The translations under genes and the position numbers were made by a program. From positions 124,001-188,000 of the forward strand of contig NZ_JACJRV010000004.1 in assembly GCF_014697475.1 (NCBI RefSeq): DNA of 64,000 nt. Reading direction: 5' to 3'. The notes beneath the pieces were generated by a model. The model worked only from the letters and a program-made list of their open reading frames with translations, was not told where the DNA came from and did not search any database. This stretch comes from Nostoc sp. FACHB-152 (GTDB lineage Bacteria > Cyanobacteriota > Cyanobacteriia > Cyanobacteriales > Nostocaceae). Of this stretch, positions 51,142-59,635 are shown piece after piece (within the stretch, counting starts at the first letter, position 1; every line of letters starts with the position of its first letter).

Positions 51142-51170
51142 TTGCTTCCCCGACAAAAATCGTGTACAAT
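51142..51170 (+). promoter_or_regulatory. Promoter for tRNA-Trp and probably secE-nusG
   Basis: TTGCTT (51142-51147) and TACAAT (51165-51170) are 17 bp apart, with an extended TG before the -10. This is a good sigma-70-type promoter about 60 bp before the tRNA. A small AGCGGC-tttt-GCCGCT hairpin (51123-51138) lies just upstream. Confidence 0.6.
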
Positions 51171-51235
51171 AAGAATCGCAATTGCGTTAAACTAAATCAA
51201 AGTTCAGCGCAATCACCGAATCCAAACCAACCTGT

Positions 51236-51308
51236 GCGCTCTTAGTTCAGTTGGTAGAACGCAGGTCTCCAAAACCTGATGTCGGGGGTTCAAGTCCTCC
51301 AGGGCGCG
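51236..51308 (+). tRNA. tRNA-Trp (CCA)
   Basis: A cloverleaf folds from 51236 to 51308. The acceptor arms GCGCTCT and AGGGCGC pair with one G-U. The anticodon loop is CTCCAAA with anticodon CCA, and the T loop is GTTCAAG. The discriminator is G. CCA is not encoded. It lies directly before secE, as in most cyanobacteria. Confidence 0.95.
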
Positions 51309-51506
51309 CTCGCAAGCAAAAAACAAAACCCGAAACAACAGCACTTCTACTACAAACTAACGTAGTTAGTGCTTGTGATTTCGGGTATAATTGTTTGATA
51401 CTTGAGCAATTTTTTGCTGCAAGTCAGCAGGCTGGAATCAAAGCTGTAAACCTGAGATAAAACTAAGCAGGATATAGCTGTACAAGAAACGGGGGGAGAA
51501 ACAACA

Positions 51507-51728
51507 GTGGCTAAAAAAAATGAAGCTGAATTGCCAGAAAACACTAGTGGATTAAACATTCAAAACTTCATTCAAGGGACAAAAGAAGAACTTGAAAAAG
51601 TAGTTTGGCCAAGTCGTAGACAGCTAGTGAGCGAATCAGCAGCCGTGCTGTTAATGGTGACACTCTCCGCATCTCTGATTTATTTGGTGGATGGATTGTT
51701 TGCTTGGGCAGCAAAACAGGTGTTCTGA
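51507..51728 (+). CDS. secE: Preprotein translocase subunit SecE
   Basis: SecE is the small clamp subunit of the SecYEG channel. The 73-residue product has the amphipathic helix GTKEELEKVVWPSRRQLVSES, which contains the conserved VWPSR, and one C-terminal TM helix (VLLMVTLSASLIYLVDGLFAW). The start codon is GTG, with GGGGGGAG upstream. The stop TGA overlaps the nusG ATG (TGATG), so the two are translationally coupled. Confidence 0.95.
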   Translation: MAKKNEAELPENTSGLNIQNFIQGTKEELEKVVWPSRRQLVSESAAVLLMVTLSASLIYLVDGLFAWAAKQVF

Positions 51729-52360
51729 TGACTTTTGCAACAGACGACCCACTTAACTCAAATTTACAGCCAGAGGAAACAGCAGAAGCAGCGATCAAAG
51801 AAGCGCGGTGGTATGCAGTGCAAGTAGCCTCAGGCTGCGAAAAACGCGTCAAAACTAACTTGGAACAACGTATCCAAACATTTGACGTAGCGGACAAAAT
51901 AATTCAAGTGGAAATTCCACACACACCAGCAGTAAAAATCCGGAAAGATGGCAGTCGCCAGCACACAGAAGAAAAAGTGTTTCCTGGCTATGTTTTAGTA
52001 CGGATGGTATTGAATGATGATACATGGCAGGTAGTGCGTAACACTTCTCATGTCATTAACTTCGTGGGAGCAGAACAAAAACGTGGCAGTGCCAAAGGTC
52101 GTGGTCACGTTAAACCAGTACCTCTAAGTTACTCAGAAGTAGAGCGTATCTTCAAACAAACCACTGAACAAGAGCCAGTTGTCAAAATTGATATGGCTAC
52201 TGGTGATAAAATAATTGTGCTTTCTGGGCCATTTAAGGACTTTGAAGGCGAGGTGATTGAAGTCAGTCCAGAGCGAAGTAAACTCAAAGCCTTGCTCTCG
52301 ATTTTTGGCAGAGATACACCAGTTGAATTGGAATTCAATCAGGTAGAGAAACAGAGCTAA
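51728..52360 (+). CDS. nusG: Transcription termination/antitermination factor NusG
   Basis: NusG binds RNA polymerase and links it with Rho or the ribosome. From the ATG at 51728 (overlapping the secE stop) the product is 210 residues. The NGN domain has RWYAVQVASGCEKRVKTNLEQR and EEKVFPGYVLVRMVLNDDTWQVVRNT, and the C-terminal KOW domain has GDKIIVLSGPFKDFEGEVIEV. An in-frame ATG 24 nt earlier lies within secE and is less likely. Confidence 0.97.
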   Translation: MTFATDDPLNSNLQPEETAEAAIKEARWYAVQVASGCEKRVKTNLEQRIQTFDVADKIIQVEIPHTPAVKIRKDGSRQHTEEKVFPGYVLVRMVLNDDTWQVVRNTSHVINFVGAEQKRGSAKGRGHVKPVPLSYSEVERIFKQTTEQEPVVKIDMATGDKIIVLSGPFKDFEGEVIEVSPERSKLKALLSIFGRDTPVELEFNQVEKQS

Positions 52361-52366
52361 ATACAG

Positions 52367-52792
52367 ATGGCGAAAAAAGTAGTAGCGGTCATTAAATTGG
52401 CCCTGAACGCTGGAAAAGCCAACCCAGCACCACCAGTTGGCCCGGCATTGGGTCAACATGGTGTTAACATCATGATGTTCTGCAAAGAGTACAACGCCAA
52501 AACAGCAGACCAAGCTGGAATGGTTATCCCTGTAGAAATTTCGGTTTATGAAGACCGGAGTTTTACATTTGTACTCAAAACGCCACCAGCATCAGTGTTA
52601 ATTCGCAAAGCGGCGAAAATTGAAAGAGGTTCCAACGAACCCAACAAAAAGAAAGTTGGTTCAATTACCCAGGCGCAATTGCGAGAAATTGCCCAAACTA
52701 AATTACCCGATCTCAACGCCAACGACATAGACGCGGCAATGAACATCGTGGCAGGAACCGCTAGAAATATGGGCGTAACTATTACAGAATAG
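52367..52792 (+). CDS. rplK: Ribosomal protein L11
   Basis: L11 forms the base of the L7/L12 stalk with 23S rRNA. The 141-residue product has [34 protein letters not shown], the [22 protein letters not shown] strand and the C-terminal rRNA-binding [12 protein letters not shown]. It starts 6 bp after nusG. Length is standard. Confidence 0.98.
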   Translation: MAKKVVAVIKLALNAGKANPAPPVGPALGQHGVNIMMFCKEYNAKTADQAGMVIPVEISVYEDRSFTFVLKTPPASVLIRKAAKIERGSNEPNKKKVGSITQAQLREIAQTKLPDLNANDIDAAMNIVAGTARNMGVTITE

Positions 52793-52927
52793 TCAAAGAA
52801 GGCAGGAGGCAGAAGGCAGGAGGCAAAAGGAAAATATTATGACTTCGCACTCGGCACTAAGCACTCACTACTAAAAAAATTATTTGGGGGAGAAGCCCAA
52901 CTTCGCCATTGACCCCAGGAGAAAAAA
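52793..52927. repeat. Repeat-bearing spacer between rplK and rplA
   Basis: GGCAGGAGGCA-type near repeats (52801-52826) and ACTCGGCACTAAGCACTCACTAC are dispersed intergenic repeat text. CCAGGAG close to 52916 is the rplA ribosome binding site. Confidence 0.45.
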
Positions 52928-53644
52928 ATGACAAAAAAAGTATCACGTCGCTTGCGAGAACTGCAAGCAAAAGTAGAAGATAGAGACTACGCGCCATTAG
53001 ACGCATTAGCATTACTAAAAGAAACAGCAACCGCTAAATTCGCCGAAGCTGCTGAAGCACATATCCGGTTGGGAATTGACCCGAAATATACAGACCAACA
53101 GTTGCGGACAACGGTAGCACTACCTAAAGGTACAGGACAAATTGTACGGGTAGCAGTTATCGCTAGGGGTGAAAAAGTAACAGAAGCAAGCAACGCTGGT
53201 GCAGATATAGTTGGTTCGGAAGAACTGATTGACGAAATCCAAAAAGGGATGATGGATTTCGATAAACTGATTGCTACACCAGATGTCATGCCACAGGTAG
53301 CAAAACTAGGTAAATTGCTAGGCCCCCGTGGTTTGATGCCATCCCCAAAAGGTGGTACAGTGACATTCGACATTGCAAGTGCGATCGCAGAATTCAAAGC
53401 TGGTAAATTAGAATTCCGGGCTGACCGTACAGGTATTGTCCATGTTATGTTTGGTAAGGCAGGTTTCTCGCCAGAAGATTTGTTAGTAAACCTGAAGGCA
53501 TTACAAGAAACAATCGACCGTAACCGTCCTTCTGGAGCAAAAGGTCGTTATTGGCGAACCTTTTATGTATCTGCTACTATGGGGCCTTCAATTAAAGTTG
53601 ATATCACCGCTTTACGTGATTTAAAACTAAACGAAGCTGCTTAA
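52928..53644 (+). CDS. rplA: Ribosomal protein L1
   Basis: L1 binds 23S rRNA at the E-site stalk and often its own mRNA. The 238-residue product has [27 protein letters not shown], the [14 protein letters not shown] signature (about 136-149) and [21 protein letters not shown], and ends [10 protein letters not shown]. Length is typical. It is separated from rplK by a repeat-bearing spacer and from rplJ by the L10 leader. Confidence 0.98.
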   Translation: MTKKVSRRLRELQAKVEDRDYAPLDALALLKETATAKFAEAAEAHIRLGIDPKYTDQQLRTTVALPKGTGQIVRVAVIARGEKVTEASNAGADIVGSEELIDEIQKGMMDFDKLIATPDVMPQVAKLGKLLGPRGLMPSPKGGTVTFDIASAIAEFKAGKLEFRADRTGIVHVMFGKAGFSPEDLLVNLKALQETIDRNRPSGAKGRYWRTFYVSATMGPSIKVDITALRDLKLNEAA

Positions 53645-53715
53645 TGTTTAGTCATTTGTCAATCGTCATTGGTAAAAACAAAAGACAGACAAAGACAAAT
53701 GCAAAACTAAATAAT

Positions 53716-53866
53716 CCAAGCCGGAGACAGCAGGTGCAAATTGCTTAATATCCTGCCGAGGTAAAAACTCTAATTGCCTGAAGTACTACCTACAAGGTGT
53801 AGCCGCTACAGCGTCAAGAGTTTTGCTGCGAAACCCCGGTTTAAAAAACTGGGGTTTATTGTTTTG
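53716..53866 (+). ncRNA. L10 leader (autoregulatory, upstream of rplJ)
   Basis: The leader has GCCGGAGACAGCAGG, whose GCAGG (53730-53734) can pair with CCTGC (53752-53756). AAAACTCT (53764-53771) is complementary to AGAGTTTT (53817-53824). A terminator-like hairpin AAACCCCGGTT/AACTGGGGTTT follows (53831-53857). This is the architecture of the ribosomal L10 leader, to which L10 or L10-L12 binds to control rplJ-rplL. Exact ends are approximate. Confidence 0.75.
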
Positions 53867-53930
53867 GGCTGGTAAAACTAAAACACACAAGCAGGGAAAT
53901 CACTGATTTTGCCCTTGGAGGTGAAACGAG

Positions 53931-54470
53931 ATGGGTAGAACGTTAGAAAACAAACAAGAAATAGTAGCTGACCTCAAACAATCTTTGAGTGAGTCAACTT
54001 TGGCACTGGTAATTGAATACCAAGGGCTAACAGTTGCCGAAATCACAGACTTAAGGCGGCGGCTGCGTCCTACAGGCACTACTTGTAAGGTGACAAAAAA
54101 TACCTTAATGGGTATTGCTATTCAAGAGGACGAAAAATGGCAACCAATGTCAGAGTTGCTGAAAGGTTCTTCCGCCTTTTTATTGGTCAAAGAGGATTTC
54201 TCTTCCGCAATTAAGGCTTACCAAGACTTCCAAAAAGCCACTAAAAAGACAGAAATGCGTGGCGGTGTCATGGAAGGCCGCTTGCTGAAAGAAGCTGATG
54301 TCAAAGCTTTAGGCGACTTGCCATCCAAAGAACAACTCATGGGTCAAATTGCTGGAGCTATCAACGCTCTGGCTACAAAAATTGCTGTGGGTATCAACGA
54401 AGTTCCTGGTGGCTTGGCTCGTGCTTTGCAAGCTGTGGCCGAACAAGAACAAGGAAGTGCGGCTGAATAG
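53931..54470 (+). CDS. rplJ: Ribosomal protein L10
   Basis: L10 carries the L7/L12 dimers on the ribosomal stalk and binds its own leader RNA. The 179-residue product has [46 protein letters not shown]. The helical C-terminus that receives L12 dimers is [34 protein letters not shown] precedes the ATG, and the L10 leader lies upstream. Confidence 0.98.
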   Translation: MGRTLENKQEIVADLKQSLSESTLALVIEYQGLTVAEITDLRRRLRPTGTTCKVTKNTLMGIAIQEDEKWQPMSELLKGSSAFLLVKEDFSSAIKAYQDFQKATKKTEMRGGVMEGRLLKEADVKALGDLPSKEQLMGQIAGAINALATKIAVGINEVPGGLARALQAVAEQEQGSAAE

Positions 54471-54569
54471 TCAAAGGTCAAGAGTCAATAGTCAATGGTG
54501 GTAATCACAAATGACACATGACGAATGACAAATCACTAATAAATAATCAAACATTACGGAGTTACATCA

Positions 54570-54956
54570 ATGTCTGCTACGACCGACAACATTTTAGAAC
54601 AATTGAAATCCTTAACTTTGCTAGAAGCTGCTGAATTAGTTAAGCAAATCGAAGAAGCTTTTGGCGTAAGTGCTGCTGCTCCCGTTGGCGTAGCTATGGC
54701 TGCTCCCACTGCTGCTGCTGCTGCTGAACCAGTAGAAGAGAAAACCGAGTTTGACGTAATTCTAGAATCTGTTCCTGCTGACAAGAAGATTGCCGTACTG
54801 AAGATTGTACGTGAATTGACTGGTCTAGGCCTGAAAGAAGCTAAAGACTTGGTAGAAGCTGCACCCAAGGCAGTTAAAGAAGCTATTGCTAAAGATGCTG
54901 CTGAAGATGCTAAGAAGCGGATTGAAGAAGCTGGCGGTAAAGTAACCGTTAAGTAG
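54570..54956 (+). CDS. rplL: Ribosomal protein L7/L12
   Basis: L12 recruits translation factors. The 128-residue product has an N-terminal dimerisation domain ([26 protein letters not shown]) and an Ala-rich hinge (about 34-53). The C-terminal domain ends [50 protein letters not shown]. It is followed by a clear terminator. Confidence 0.98.
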   Translation: MSATTDNILEQLKSLTLLEAAELVKQIEEAFGVSAAAPVGVAMAAPTAAAAAEPVEEKTEFDVILESVPADKKIAVLKIVRELTGLGLKEAKDLVEAAPKAVKEAIAKDAAEDAKKRIEEAGGKVTVK

Positions 54957-54983
54957 TTACAATTCTAATACTAGTTTTTAATT

Positions 54984-55011
54984 AAGGAGCCTCATACAGG
55001 CTCCTTTTTTT
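54984..55011 (+). terminator. Intrinsic terminator after rplL
   Basis: AAGGAGCCT (54984-54992) and AGGCTCCTT (54998-55006) pair perfectly around a 5-nt loop, and T continues to 55011. It ends the rplJ-rplL transcript. Confidence 0.92.
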
Positions 55012-55034
55012 GTATTGCATTCATGTTCTCTATT

Positions 55035-55189
55035 AACGTGAGTTCGACAGATATCAAGAACCCCTCTCCAAACCTCTCCCCCACAGGTGGAGAGGCTTTG
55101 AAAATATGACTTTTTCATTTAAAACTAGCAAGATTTTGCCCCTCTCTGCGTCGGAGAGGGGTTGGGGAGAGGTTCATCGAACTCACGTT
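55035..55189. mobile_element. MITE-like element, 13-bp terminal inverted repeats
   Basis: AACGTGAGTTCGA (55035-55047) and TCGAACTCACGTT (55177-55189) are exact reverse complements bounding 155 bp. Inside are mirrored CCCCTCTCC / GGAGAGGGG blocks. No protein is encoded, so it is a non-autonomous repeat. It lies between the rplL terminator and the LOG gene and creates an artificial 5' extension of that frame. Confidence 0.7.
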
Positions 55190-55216
55190 CTATTACAGTA
55201 CAGGAGTAAAAGCAAA

Positions 55217-55861
55217 ATGAAGCCTCCAGCATTTAATATTTGCGTGTTTTGCGGTTCCAAATTTGGAGCAAACTCTATGTATGAATCAGTTGCTCGTACA
55301 TTGGGTATGAGTATGGCACAGCAGCAAATTGGACTAGTCTATGGTGGTGCTTCTATTGGACTGATGGGTGCAGTGTCTTCAGGATGTCTTCAAGCTGGAG
55401 GTTATGTTGCAGGTGTACTTCCAGAGGTTTTAATACCTTATGAAATTGCTCACCCTGAACTATCATCATTAACAATTACGAAGACTATGCACGATCGCAA
55501 AGCGATTATGTATAAACTTTCTGATGCTTTTATCGCTCTACCTGGTGGCGTTGGTACACTTGATGAACTGTTTGAAATAATTACTTGGGCGCATCTCGAT
55601 ATTCATAAAAAACCAATAGCACTACTCAATATTGCTGGATTTTTTAACCCATTACTTACCTATCTTGACCATACAGTTAAAGAAGGATTTGTTTCCGAGA
55701 AATTGCGTGAGTTAGTAAGTGTTTATGATGATGTGGAATTAATGTTAGAAAAATTAGTTAAGCAATTCTCGGAAGTAGAAAGTTCTGAATTATCTCTTAC
55801 CTCGAAACAGTCAACTGATGAATATTCTTTACTAGTTGAAGAACTAAAATCAATAAAATAA
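55217..55861 (+). CDS. LOG-family phosphoribohydrolase
   Basis: LOG proteins release free cytokinin-type bases from nucleoside 5'-monophosphates. In bacteria they may act on other nucleotides. From ATG 55217 (CAGGAG upstream) the product is 214 residues. It has ICVFCGSKFGANSMYESVARTLG, LVYGGASIGLMGAV, the catalytic MHDRKAIM and PGGVGTLDELFE. The longer frame from 55106 is repeat sequence. A TIGR00730-type Rossmann fold is expected. Confidence 0.9.
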   Translation: MKPPAFNICVFCGSKFGANSMYESVARTLGMSMAQQQIGLVYGGASIGLMGAVSSGCLQAGGYVAGVLPEVLIPYEIAHPELSSLTITKTMHDRKAIMYKLSDAFIALPGGVGTLDELFEIITWAHLDIHKKPIALLNIAGFFNPLLTYLDHTVKEGFVSEKLRELVSVYDDVELMLEKLVKQFSEVESSELSLTSKQSTDEYSLLVEELKSIK

Positions 55862-55871
55862 TTATGAACGT

Positions 55872-57683
55872 TTAACACTGTTTGGCTGCGGATGGGTCGC
55901 CAATAGGATGTAAATCCCCTTCCCAAATACTGATATAAATTAAATCACAAGATTGACGCACAATTTGTCCTTTCATAGAACCTAGCGTAAAACTAAAATC
56001 ATCTCTCTGACGCTGTTGAATTTGTTGTAGTCCTTGCTGAATTTTTGAAGTAGCTTGTCCGTTTAACATTCCACTTAAAGTATTTTGCATCACCTCTGGG
56101 TCTACTGATTGAGCAAAAGCCGCTTCGGTTTGCACTAATCTTCCAGATTTACGGTCGAAGAGATAGCCTAAATCTACTTGGTTTGGTACTACTTTGTAAG
56201 TCACAGCACGAGTATTTCCCCACAAGCCTCTCAAATCTCTACTTTTTCTTCCAAGAGTGGCTTCTACCGTGCTTCTAGCTGTACCTGTAGGAAATGCGGG
56301 AACGCTTGGCTTGTTTGTACTTTCTTTTTTTTTCTTCTCTGGCTCTTCTGGTGGTATAACTGGTGCTTCTGTTGTAGGAATTACAGCAGGTTGGTTATCT
56401 GTTGTTTTTGGTTGGTCTAATGTAGCCGTTGGTGTAGGAGTCGCAGAAGTTACAGGTTCTTCGTTGGTTATTGCTGGTGATTGATTAGAGGAAGTTGTAT
56501 CATCATTAGTCGGCAAAGGAGCAGGAATTTGTGGTTGCTGTATTGGTGTGCTGGGTGTAGCTGAAGGGAGTGCAGCACTAGGTTGACTATCAGGTTCTAG
56601 AGATGGAAAGGGCGACGCGGCAGGGTTAGAATTTGTAACAATAGGTATTTCTGGCTGTTGGGTACGAATTAAGCGAGAAATTGTGATACCAGCAATTAAA
56701 CCGCCTGCTATTAAGCCACAAAGTATCCAAACAGACTTGCGTGAATTTGTTGCAGAAATTTTAGTAGGCGTAGATGATGGCTGAAATGGCTGAATTCGCT
56801 GCGTTTGCGCAGTCACAGCAGGACTGAAGCTAATAGTGTTGGAGGTATGATTAGTAGCTGTGGCAGAGTTTAAAGCATATAGCATTTTACTGGCAGTGCT
56901 GTAGCGATCGCTCGCCTGCGGTCTAATTGCCTGATTCAGCACCACAGCCAGTTGTGGCGAAACTTGTGGCGCGTAATTCTGCCAAAGAATTTCCCCGGTT
57001 TGCTGATTAGTTGGTAATTCTGATGGTGATTTGCCAGTTAATAAATAAATTGCTGTTAAACCTAAGCTGTAAATATCTGTGGCATAAACTGGTCTTCCTA
57101 TAGCTTGTTCACTCGGCATATATCCAGGCGTACCAATAACCAGCGATTGAGTTGGATGACCTGGAGTTGCAACTATTGTACGTATTGTTTCTTTAACAGC
57201 ACCAAAATCAATTAAAACTGGCTTTTGATCAACAGCACGGAGAATAATATTATCTGGTTTAATATCTCTGTGAATTATGCCTTTGCTATGCACATAATCT
57301 AATACTGATAGCAGATTTAAAAGAATACCTCGGACATTAATTTCACTTTGGCAACCTTGGGCGGCAACAATTTCTGTTAAAGTTTGCCCATGAATCCATT
57401 CTTGAACGAGGTAAAATTTTCCATTCTCTAAAAAGTAGGCGTAAAGTCTAGGAATTTGGTCACTACTTTCACCTAATACTTCTAACGTTGCTGCTTCTCT
57501 TTCAAACCTTTGCTGAATTAGTTTATAAGTTTGGGTGTCATTAGTTATTGGTTTGAGTTGCTTGATTACACAGCGACGGCGAGAAGGCATATGGGTATCT
57601 TCTGCCAGAAACGTATCACCAAACCCACCAGCACCGAGTACCTGAATAACTTGATAGCGATTGTTCAGTAAAATTGTGGTCAT
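55872..57683 (-). CDS. Ser/Thr protein kinase A, membrane-anchored
   Basis: This is a Hanks-type kinase. The 603-residue product has G-loop GAGGFG (17-22), K41 in VIKQL, HRDIKPDN (138-145), DFGAV (159-163) and GTPGYMPSEQ. The kinase domain ends near 275. A TM helix follows (about 318-340, SVWILCGLIAGGLIAGITIS), then a Pro/Thr/Ser-rich stretch of about 110 residues. An extracytoplasmic C-domain (about 460-603, TGTARSTVEATLGRKSRDLRGLWGN) has no family I recognise. It is first of three similar kinases in tandem and next to the LOG gene, with which it converges. Confidence 0.92.
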   Translation of the reverse strand: MTTILLNNRYQVIQVLGAGGFGDTFLAEDTHMPSRRRCVIKQLKPITNDTQTYKLIQQRFEREAATLEVLGESSDQIPRLYAYFLENGKFYLVQEWIHGQTLTEIVAAQGCQSEINVRGILLNLLSVLDYVHSKGIIHRDIKPDNIILRAVDQKPVLIDFGAVKETIRTIVATPGHPTQSLVIGTPGYMPSEQAIGRPVYATDIYSLGLTAIYLLTGKSPSELPTNQQTGEILWQNYAPQVSPQLAVVLNQAIRPQASDRYSTASKMLYALNSATATNHTSNTISFSPAVTAQTQRIQPFQPSSTPTKISATNSRKSVWILCGLIAGGLIAGITISRLIRTQQPEIPIVTNSNPAASPFPSLEPDSQPSAALPSATPSTPIQQPQIPAPLPTNDDTTSSNQSPAITNEEPVTSATPTPTATLDQPKTTDNQPAVIPTTEAPVIPPEEPEKKKKESTNKPSVPAFPTGTARSTVEATLGRKSRDLRGLWGNTRAVTYKVVPNQVDLGYLFDRKSGRLVQTEAAFAQSVDPEVMQNTLSGMLNGQATSKIQQGLQQIQQRQRDDFSFTLGSMKGQIVRQSCDLIYISIWEGDLHPIGDPSAAKQC

Positions 57684-57896
57684 GAACCGTTACAAGCGCA
57701 CAAACGCAATGCTTTATCGTCAATATTTGCCCTCTTTAAATGTACATTACGAGATAAAAACAGATAATGTTCCGTCTCTATAGCACTAATTATTAACAAG
57801 ATGGCTGTATTATCAGTACCACATTTTGGGAGATATAAAGAGCAAATATAAATGCCTTTTGATGTATTTAATTTTATTCAGTATTCTAATATCAAG

Positions 57897-59531
57897 CTAA
57901 TTAGCACCACTAATTACCCACCGATTATTATCTGTATCCCATGAAAGTGAAAAACGTACAGAACCCTGTACTTGTTTGCCGCTTTTCATGAAGTATGTCA
58001 ATAGAGCATCAACTGTAGCTGTTTCTGCATTAGTTTCTACTAAATTTACTTGCTCAACACTAACACTTCCTACTTGTCCTCTCCACCAGCCAAGGTAAGA
58101 ATCATAACCTTGAGGATGAAGACGTTGATTATTTTGATATCGAGGAGATAGCAGATTCCACGCATCTTGATATTGACCCTCATTAATAGTTGCATAATAG
58201 TCTTGCACAAATTTTTCAGGAGAGGGTCTATCTACTTCTGGCTGTGTGGATGAAGGCTCTTCAGCAGATGGAGTTTCGCTAACAATTGGTGTGGGAGGTT
58301 GAGAGCTAATAGGTGGTGGAGTATCTTCTTGGTTATTTGTAGAAGTTTCAGAAGGCTCAGGTGATGGAGTAGTTACTGGTGGAGTATCTTCTTGGGCTTG
58401 GTTATTTGTAGAAGTTTCGGAAGGCTCAGGTGATGGAGAATCTATTACTTGTGCTTGTTCGTCGCGGCTGGCGGGAACATCACTTTGTGATGGTGTAGAC
58501 TTTACAACTGATTGATTTATTATATGGAGAGCAACACCAATCGCTACAGCAGCACCCATTAATCCGCCAACAATTCCCAGTAAAAATCCCTTATTTCCAT
58601 TGTTTTGATTAACAGACTGCGGAGTGGGTTGAACACGTGGACTAACGGCAACTGTATTTGGTATTGTTGCAGGCGTTGGTGTAGGAAGTACTGTTGGCGG
58701 AAAACTGACTGTTCCTGTTTGCAAAGCTTCCAGCATTTCTCTAGCTGTGGCAAAACGTTCTCTGGGGTGGTAGGCGATCGCTCGATCAATAATTCCTGCT
58801 AGGGTAGGACTTACACTCAAAGCATAGCTACGCCAAAGAATTTCTCCAGTGCGAGGGTCTGTTTCTAATTCCTGTGGTTGTTTCCCCGTCAGCAAATAAA
58901 CTGCTGTCATTCCTAGACTGTATATATCACTGGAATACATCGGTCTACCTGCGGCTTGCTCACTGGGCATATACCCAGGTGTCCCAATCACAATCGAACT
59001 GGTAGGATTGCCTTGAGAATTGACTACCGTTCCCATTGATTCACGTACCGCACCAAAATCAATCAGTACTGGTTTACCATCACGATACCGGACAATAATG
59101 TTATCTGGCTTGATATCGCGGTGAATTATCCGTTTAGAATGCACATACTCTAAAACGGGTAATAAATTAAGCAACAAGTCTCGCACGGCACTTTCACTAA
59201 ATAAACCCTGCCGTTTAACTTTTGTGGTTAAAGTTTCGCCTTCAACCCACTCTTGCACTACATAGAATTGTCCTGAAGACTGGAAATAAGCATATAATGT
59301 CGGAATTTGGTTAGTAGAGCCGCCCAAATCTTCTAAAATTGCTGCTTCCCGTTGAAATCTTTCCTGTACTAGTTGGTAAATTTGGGGATTATTTTGAATT
59401 GGTCTTAGCTGTTTAATTACACAGCGTCGTTTGGAGGGCATATGAGTATCTTCTGCCAGAAATGTCTCTCCAAATCCACCACTACCTAATGTTTCTAGGA
59501 CTCGATAACGGTTGTTTAGCAGATTTTCCAT
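57897..59531 (-). CDS. Ser/Thr protein kinase B with NTF2-like tail
   Basis: The 544-residue Hanks-type kinase has GSGGFG, K40, HRDIKPDN (137-144), DFGAVRESMG (158-167) and GTPGYMPSEQ. A TM helix lies at about 316-340. An internally repeated Pro/Ser/Thr/Glu linker follows (SPEPSETSTNNQ occurs twice). The C-terminal 110 residues (FVQDYYATINEGQYQDAWNLLSPRYQ to RWVISGAN) look like an NTF2-like (SnoaL/ketosteroid-isomerase-like) domain outside the membrane. Its kinase domain is closest to kinase C. Confidence 0.92.
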   Translation of the reverse strand: MENLLNNRYRVLETLGSGGFGETFLAEDTHMPSKRRCVIKQLRPIQNNPQIYQLVQERFQREAAILEDLGGSTNQIPTLYAYFQSSGQFYVVQEWVEGETLTTKVKRQGLFSESAVRDLLLNLLPVLEYVHSKRIIHRDIKPDNIIVRYRDGKPVLIDFGAVRESMGTVVNSQGNPTSSIVIGTPGYMPSEQAAGRPMYSSDIYSLGMTAVYLLTGKQPQELETDPRTGEILWRSYALSVSPTLAGIIDRAIAYHPRERFATAREMLEALQTGTVSFPPTVLPTPTPATIPNTVAVSPRVQPTPQSVNQNNGNKGFLLGIVGGLMGAAVAIGVALHIINQSVVKSTPSQSDVPASRDEQAQVIDSPSPEPSETSTNNQAQEDTPPVTTPSPEPSETSTNNQEDTPPPISSQPPTPIVSETPSAEEPSSTQPEVDRPSPEKFVQDYYATINEGQYQDAWNLLSPRYQNNQRLHPQGYDSYLGWWRGQVGSVSVEQVNLVETNAETATVDALLTYFMKSGKQVQGSVRFSLSWDTDNNRWVISGAN

Positions 59532-59635
59532 AAATTAGTGCCAATCTATAAATATTAAATTATTTATTATGTAATTTATATTTTTACTGATTAGCACTTA
59601 CTTAATGATTAATATTAAATAAAATTGTAAACAAT

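Noticed and set aside
56178-56484. Cys/Trp/Phe-rich plus-strand frames inside kinase A
   Set aside because: Antisense of the Pro/Thr/Ser-rich linker. Composition is explained by that.
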